Of a stretch of 64,000 bases of DNA, positions 59,261-64,000 are shown in pieces; position 1 is the first letter of the stretch, and the number at the start of each line of letters is the position of its first letter. The notes under the pieces were generated by a model that was given only the letters and a program-made list of their open reading frames with translations, was not told the origin of the DNA and did no database searches. Made by a program: the position numbers and the translations under genes. Source of the stretch: Atriophallophorus winterbourni (Eukaryota; Platyhelminthes; Trematoda; Plagiorchiida; Microphallidae); contig JACCGJ010003207.1 of the NCBI GenBank assembly GCA_013407085.1, forward strand, positions 39,803 through 103,802. Direction: 5' to 3'.

Positions 59261-60880
59261 AGACCTGACTAGACTGTATTCAGCTATCTTCTTCGTGTTT
59301 TGATTTTGCATGGTCTCACAGCAAATATACCCATGGCCCATGATCCGTTACTGGTCATGACATCTGCTCGAGTCCTACACAAAATGAAATAGATCACGAA
59401 TTAGAATATCTAAATTGGCGATAAACAACGTTACACATTCACGCATCGTTTTTAAACATTTCACTTCACACGTAAACAGCTTTCACTTCTTCTAACTTCA
59501 ATCGATTTCACTGAGATCATTGCGACAGCACTCACAAACAAGCATTTGTGCAGACAAGTCACTTGAAGCGAGGTCGTATTGATTTATCAGACTCCGTATT
59601 CTTACTCAAGCTTGCAAAGGCAACTGTTTCGTGTTGTGTTGTGTTGTGTTTCACATATTGGACACTTCATACCACGTAAGCAAGTCACGCTAGCTTGTCA
59701 AAACGCGTTTCGCTAGATGTGGTCGTGCTGGCAGAGAGTGAATGTGACTTTCTCTGAGTTAGCATTGATGTCACTCGCGTTTTCGTGTGTTGGTGATTCA
59801 TCGCAGTACTGCATATAATCACACGCGTAGAACCAGCGTCTTTTGGATGAATTATAGATTAAGAAATTCGCATGAGCACTGAGATACAAGCGAGCTTGTC
59901 GGTGTGTGCACGTGTGTGTGTGAATACCACTCCACTAACCTGTGCTTCTTTCTTTTACAATGACCGTTGCAGAATACGACTTTGGAAAAAAGTTGCTTTA
60001 TGTTGTGAAAGGAAACAACACATGCTATTAGATGGCGATGTGATCAAGGGAGGAACTAATTCGGTGCTTTATAATGTATACGTGTGTATAGCACAACAAT
60101 TGCGCATCGTCTGAATTCCATTCTGACGATGTAAATATACCAAATCGATTACTTTGGACTCGCAAACTTTCAGATGGTTTCCCGAAACCTAATTTGCTGA
60201 CTGATAATCTTGATGAAGTGCATAGCCACCCACAACATACATTGATGACAGTCTGGTAGCAGTCGTGTCTTGTGCTGTATATAGCAATTGCTATTTAAAA
60301 ACTATGAATAAGCTTCCCTGAATACCTTCCTGGTAACGTAGAGATTGAGAGTTATTTGGGATACTGTTAGTACATTTCTGAGGATGTCCGTATTTAAGTG
60401 AAATCATGTAACTGTTGAGGAAAATATTTGAGGCTCCGTGCGTCATGAAGGACCAAATAAGTTGAATTCGTTAAAGACCTTAGGCGACTGGAGTGTCCAT
60501 ACTGGGGCAATGATTTTAGATGCCCGCAAATGCTTAGAATCCTCAATGAAGCAAATGGTGTGGATAGGCCGAACGGTATTCGACGCTTAATTGTTTGGAT
60601 TTAAGCTCCGTGTAAGATTGATTCATGATTCGAGAAATATCTTGAAGGTGACAAAAAACATTCAACTTCACAAAGATTATGAGACATTAAATAGGCCTCC
60701 AGAACGAAGTATTAATAAAAGATCAATGTCAATGAAGCTATGTAAGTTTACGTGCAGTCCTGATTAATACTCACCCTAACTTAATAGCACGACATACCTG
60801 TTCAATCACGTGTGCTTACACATTTAGATGAATTGAACCCACAAACTTGAACAAAATAATCCGAATTTACATGACTTATT
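59261..60880. other. No gene recognised; (GTGTT)n run
   Basis: Holds a short (GTGTT)4 microsatellite at about 59628-59650. A good-looking acceptor (accgttgcag) ends at 59972 but no supported exon follows it. Confidence 0.4.
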
Positions 60881-60959
60881 TCTCACAGACCACAACCGGT
60901 GTCATATTATTTGCAAGAAACTGAATGGAAAGGTATATGCGAATACGCATTTTTGTTCG

Positions 60960-61170
60960 AGCCCATTAATGAAACCCACTTACATTTGTGTGATTGAACG
61001 GGTTGGTCGGGATAACCTTATCCAACAGGGGCATACCAACGCAACTTGTTTACCATTCTTCCACTGTTTCAAGCGCGTGGAGATCCTGATCCTACGGAAG
61101 AGTGCAAACAGCATGAAACCGGTTGTGGGGTGTGTTTGATGGAAATGCATGCATGCCGCCTGAAACCACT
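60960..61170 (+). repeat. Hammerhead repeat copy, plus strand
   Basis: The unit body (gattgaacgggttggtcggg, ttaccattcttccactgtttc) is followed by the ribozyme region and the gatggaaatgcatgcatg block seen at the right edge of the window. Confidence 0.75.
61092..61131 (+). ncRNA. Hammerhead ribozyme motif, damaged core
   Basis: GUGC-AAACA-GCAU, GAAA, CCGGUU and GUGGGG are preserved, but CUGAUGA has become CGGAAGA, which removes essential core residues. Inactive. Confidence 0.6.
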
Positions 61171-61179
61171 GTTGCGTCT

Positions 61180-63040
61180 TGGAAAGTGATAAATTGCACT
61201 GTGGAATGAATGTGCATCGAGATATTGAGCATGGATAATTGACTTTTGATGCTGGATATTCAAAAGTCTCCGTGTATGGAAAAGAAATATTACGCTCCAA
61301 CTGCACTGTGAATTACTTCACGCTGCAATGATAAAAGTCTACTGTAGGTGGGGCTTCAATAACGAAGTGTTGATGAATTAATTCAATGGTACTTGTACTT
61401 TTATACAACTATCTCCTCCTGGAGGATGAGTCGGCTTCAATGGAAGAAACTTGGGAATTTGGGTACAAAGCAACGTCCCCAGCACCACTCGGCGCTTGCT
61501 CGAGTCGGGAGAAAACCCTGAGGAAAAACCTGGAACAGAGCCTGGTAGACAGTTAATTGGTGCACTCCACCTCTTTCTGGTAACTCCCTGCTGCGTTGCA
61601 GGTTGCACTTGGTTGTGCAAAGGCTCGAGAAGCTGACTCGAAAAATGGTCATTGGTGATGATCGATTTAAAGTTTTAATCGCTCTCAGAATCTGTCCACA
61701 TTTGATCACCAACTAGACTTAACCATATCATATAGACATATCCAAATGTGGGGTCGACCAATCTATGCTTAACTCTCATAATCGTTGAGTTACAACGAAA
61801 TTGAAAAAAATATTCATCTATACAAAACGTAGCTTAATCGTGCCCACTCTCTCAGGTAGCGCGGTTGTTTGTACGTGCACCGGACATTGTCGTCTGTCAA
61901 TACTCCGGTAGATCACAGGAACCGGCCGATTGTGTTTTTTTTGAAATCGTTTCACATATACTTCATTCGCAGATGAATAGCGATTTTCACGCGTGGCTGT
62001 CATCGTGAACTACGTCAAACTCATCCACACAAAGTCGAAAGTAATGACGGCGTACCGCGTTTAATTTTTTTGAAATCGCGTACGTGTCGGAATGATATAC
62101 ATTAGTTTTAACACGGTGCTCGGTGCCAAAATCATGCACGCGCCTAACGCATTTGGCAATACGACTGTTTACACGCGCTTCGAATCTACGAAGTAAGGAG
62201 AGTCGCTTGCGCGATGCGTCGCACGTAGCACGTAGCAAGCGGGAGTCGTGTGAGAATGCTTGTCAAAATGACCGAAGTAAGAGGGGGATAGCATAACTTG
62301 TGATTTGAAGTTCTACGATCGATTGTGTGAGTGTCCAGAAGTTAGAGAACCGATTTACTCGGTCGTGTTCAATTAAATTATGTGACCTTATCTTTAACAC
62401 GCTTTGTTCATTGTCCAGTGAGAAATGTGGCATAATTAATCAGCTAGATTTCCGTTGCCTGTGTAAATAATCTATATTTTTGATGCAGCCGATATATGAC
62501 AGGTCTATTCTCAAATCAAGCAGCAATTTATCTCAGCAAAACCGCCAGGACATTTTAACCGATTAAAACGTCATTTTGTATCAAAAAATGTTATAATTGT
62601 GACACAATCAATTAGACGAAATCTGCTAATTGAAATTCGGCATTTCGACAAATAAATTAGATGACGATCCAATGAATCGTTATCTTTTTCGAGCATGAAA
62701 TGTATTTAGTGAAAACAGTTGGAAATTTCAACGTATCCGATCGATATTTGATGACCGGGTCAGATGTAGGATTTGTTGTTGCTATTCAATTGATTCTACA
62801 GTGGATTTAATTCACACGCACGTATTTACGTTATACATTGCACCGTCAGAAATTATTAAACAGCTCGATTCGGTAGCTAAAATCTCCCCTGCAAAAAAGA
62901 GAAAAGGAGAAGTACTACTCGGCCGATTGATGGTTTGCAGACTGTCCAGGTGATCTACTTACATCAGATGATAGCAGTATCAGCTGTTCCCTTGCTAGAA
63001 AATGACACATCACATCATGACTTCAAAGTGAACGCTGGAG
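61180..63040. other. No gene recognised; CpG-rich patch at 61980-62280
   Basis: The patch is richer in CpG than its surroundings and is covered by open frames on the minus strand (62238-61987 and 62003-61818) without splice or family support. It could be a promoter or first exon. Confidence 0.35.
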
Positions 63041-63045
63041 CGTAA

Positions 63046-63375
63046 TCAAGTTGCGCTTTATGCCACTGATGAGTAAGGTTGGTACGACCAACTTGTTCAA
63101 TCACATGAGTTCACCCTCATGCAGTTAGGGTGTAAACCCATAACCATGAACATAAAACTCATTTGGATGCATTTCCATCACACACACACACACACCCCAC
63201 GACCGGTTTCGTGCTGTTTGCACTCATCAGCTAGGGACAGTAGGATCAGGATCCGCATTCGCTTGAAACAGTGGAAGAATGAAAATCAAGTTGCGCTTGT
63301 ATGCCACTGTTGGGTAAGGTTGGTACAAACAACCCGTTCAATCATATGGGCCCACACTCATGTAGACTGAGTTTG
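63046..63375 (-). repeat. Tandem hammerhead repeat (1.4 units, period 240 bp)
   Basis: tcaagttgcgctt recurs at 63046 and 63286, giving a 240-bp period. The intervening unit holds the CA-rich tract and the ribozyme; the second unit is cut at about 63375. Confidence 0.8.
63195..63236 (-). ncRNA. Type I hammerhead ribozyme, complete core with one stem I mismatch
   Basis: The minus strand reads CCCUAG, CUGAUGA, GUGC-AAACA-GCAC, GAAA, CCGGUC, GUGGGG. Stem II is perfect and the cleavage triplet is GUC. One substitution turns the stem I base pair next to the core into G-G, which may lower activity; the next five pairs are intact. Confidence 0.8.
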
Positions 63376-63447
63376 AAGACAGAAAAAGATATTTAAAAAT
63401 ACACTTAGTCGTGCATCGGCGGTTGATGTACCTCTCGTTGCTTCACT

Positions 63448-63539
63448 TTATTTCTTATTCTTTGTGGAAGCAAGTTGCTGTATGAATCCAGATTTCGCTG
63501 CCAACAAGTTTCGCACTCCGATTACACCACCGGTTTTAA
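63448..63539 (-). CDS. Candidate terminal exon of a gene lying to the right
   Basis: From the acceptor gaaaccag, preceded by about 110 nt without any AG, the exon reads KTGGVIGVRNLLAAKSGFIQ, then QLASTKNKK and TAA. An AATAAA overlaps the stop codon, which would give an unusually short 3' UTR. Upstream minus-strand exons would lie beyond the window. Family not recognised. Confidence 0.35.
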
Positions 63540-63804
63540 CTGGTTTCCCCACATCAGTTAGAATTAATGGGATTAGGTACAGCGAGAATAAAGACGTGAG
63601 ATGATGGTAGATAGAGATTTTCCGTAAAATCACAGGCAAATGAGATTCGTACGACGAACCGGGACATACAAAAAACATAATCACACAGTGATTCCGAGTC
63701 ATGTCAAGAGTGTATACAGTGAAAGTGTTCGTTTGGTTAGTGGTGTGAATGGAATCAAATGTGAGATTTTTATCAAACCCATGTAATTCATACATACTCA
63801 TTTG

Positions 63805-64000
63805 TCCATGTGATTGAATAGGTTTGTCGTGCCAGCCTTATCAAACTACGGCTTTCAAGTTCATAACGGGTTTACCATTTATGTGTGGTTTTAAACCATT
63901 GTACATGTTGTTTCTTGTGCTGTCTCTACCTGATGAGTGCAAACATCACGAAACCGGTCGTGGGATGTGTGGGATGGAAATGCATGCAAATGCGAGTTTT
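63805..64000 (+). repeat. Hammerhead repeat copy running off the right edge
   Basis: Same unit as 60.96-61.17 kb (gtgattgaataggtttgtcg, acgggtttaccatt, gatggaaatgcatgcaaa), in opposite orientation to the copy at 63.05-63.37 kb. Confidence 0.75.
63924..63965 (+). ncRNA. Type I hammerhead ribozyme, complete core
   Basis: The plus strand reads CUCUAC, CUGAUGA (from 63930), GUGC-AAACA-UCAC, GAAA, CCGGUC with cleavage predicted after 63959, then GUGGGA. Stem II has three pairs (GUG/CAC); stem I has five pairs including two wobbles. All core residues are present. Confidence 0.8.

Noticed and set aside
59930..60114. Possible exon after the acceptor accgttgcag
   Set aside because: Good acceptor, but two of three frames close quickly and the third resembles nothing and has no supported partner exon.
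60880..60930. A further hammerhead copy around caaccggtgtcat
   Set aside because: The flanks suggest the repeat family, but neither CUGAUGA nor GAAA is present on either strand.
61818..62238. CpG-rich minus-strand frames of 83 and 61 codons
   Set aside because: No domain, no splice partners and no repeat identity; base composition alone could keep them open.
1..64000. tRNA, rRNA or CRISPR features
   Set aside because: No tRNA A/B boxes with a cloverleaf, no rRNA-like blocks and no spaced short direct repeats were seen; CRISPR is not expected in a eukaryote.

Overview
This window looks like nuclear DNA of a parasitic flatworm, most likely a digenean fluke. That is inferred from the AT-rich spliced background, the mix of non-LTR retrotransposon families, and a hammerhead-ribozyme repeat of the sort known from trematodes. 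No species is claimed. Most of the sequence is old transposon debris around a few spliced host genes. LAYOUT: 1-21 kb is mainly retrotransposon: a CR1/Jockey-like LINE family (here F3, several copies, one nearly full length at 17.1-20.8 kb), a LINE family with a C-terminal C2H2-like tail (F1), and an internally deleted LTR element at 4.1-5.6 kb. From 21.2 to 35.1 kb the plus strand carries a FAM221B-like gene whose four recognised exons all join in phase; its first intron is filled with F1, F2 (RTE-like) and F3 pieces. From 35.8 to 43 kb lie LINE remnants and two tentative minus-strand host genes. From 43.2 to 55.3 kb the minus strand carries an AHNAK-like gene: a 10.2-kb first coding exon with about 10.7 copies of a 750-bp repeat, then three short 3' exons (39, 37 and 109 nt) that keep one frame. 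From 56 to 64 kb lie a fold-back element, more repeats and one candidate terminal exon. HIGHLIGHT: an interspersed repeat with a unit of about 240-254 bp, tandem in two places, carries a complete type I hammerhead ribozyme motif: CUGAUGA, a stem II of GUGC/GCAC, GAAA, a zero-loop stem III of ACC/GGU, a GUC cleavage triplet, and a stem I of CCCUAC/GUGGGG. Copies occur near 16.85, 29.94, 42.0/42.27, 58.08, 58.4, 61.1, 63.2 and 63.94 kb, from intact to decayed. This is the architecture of a small non-autonomous retrozyme. OTHER POINTS: each LINE family ends in its own short tandem repeat, (CAA)n, (GAT)n or (TGAAC)n-like, which accounts for several microsatellites here. Within the AHNAK array, shared variants show a recent 1.5-kb dimer duplication. 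All assignments come from reading the sequence; no database search was possible.
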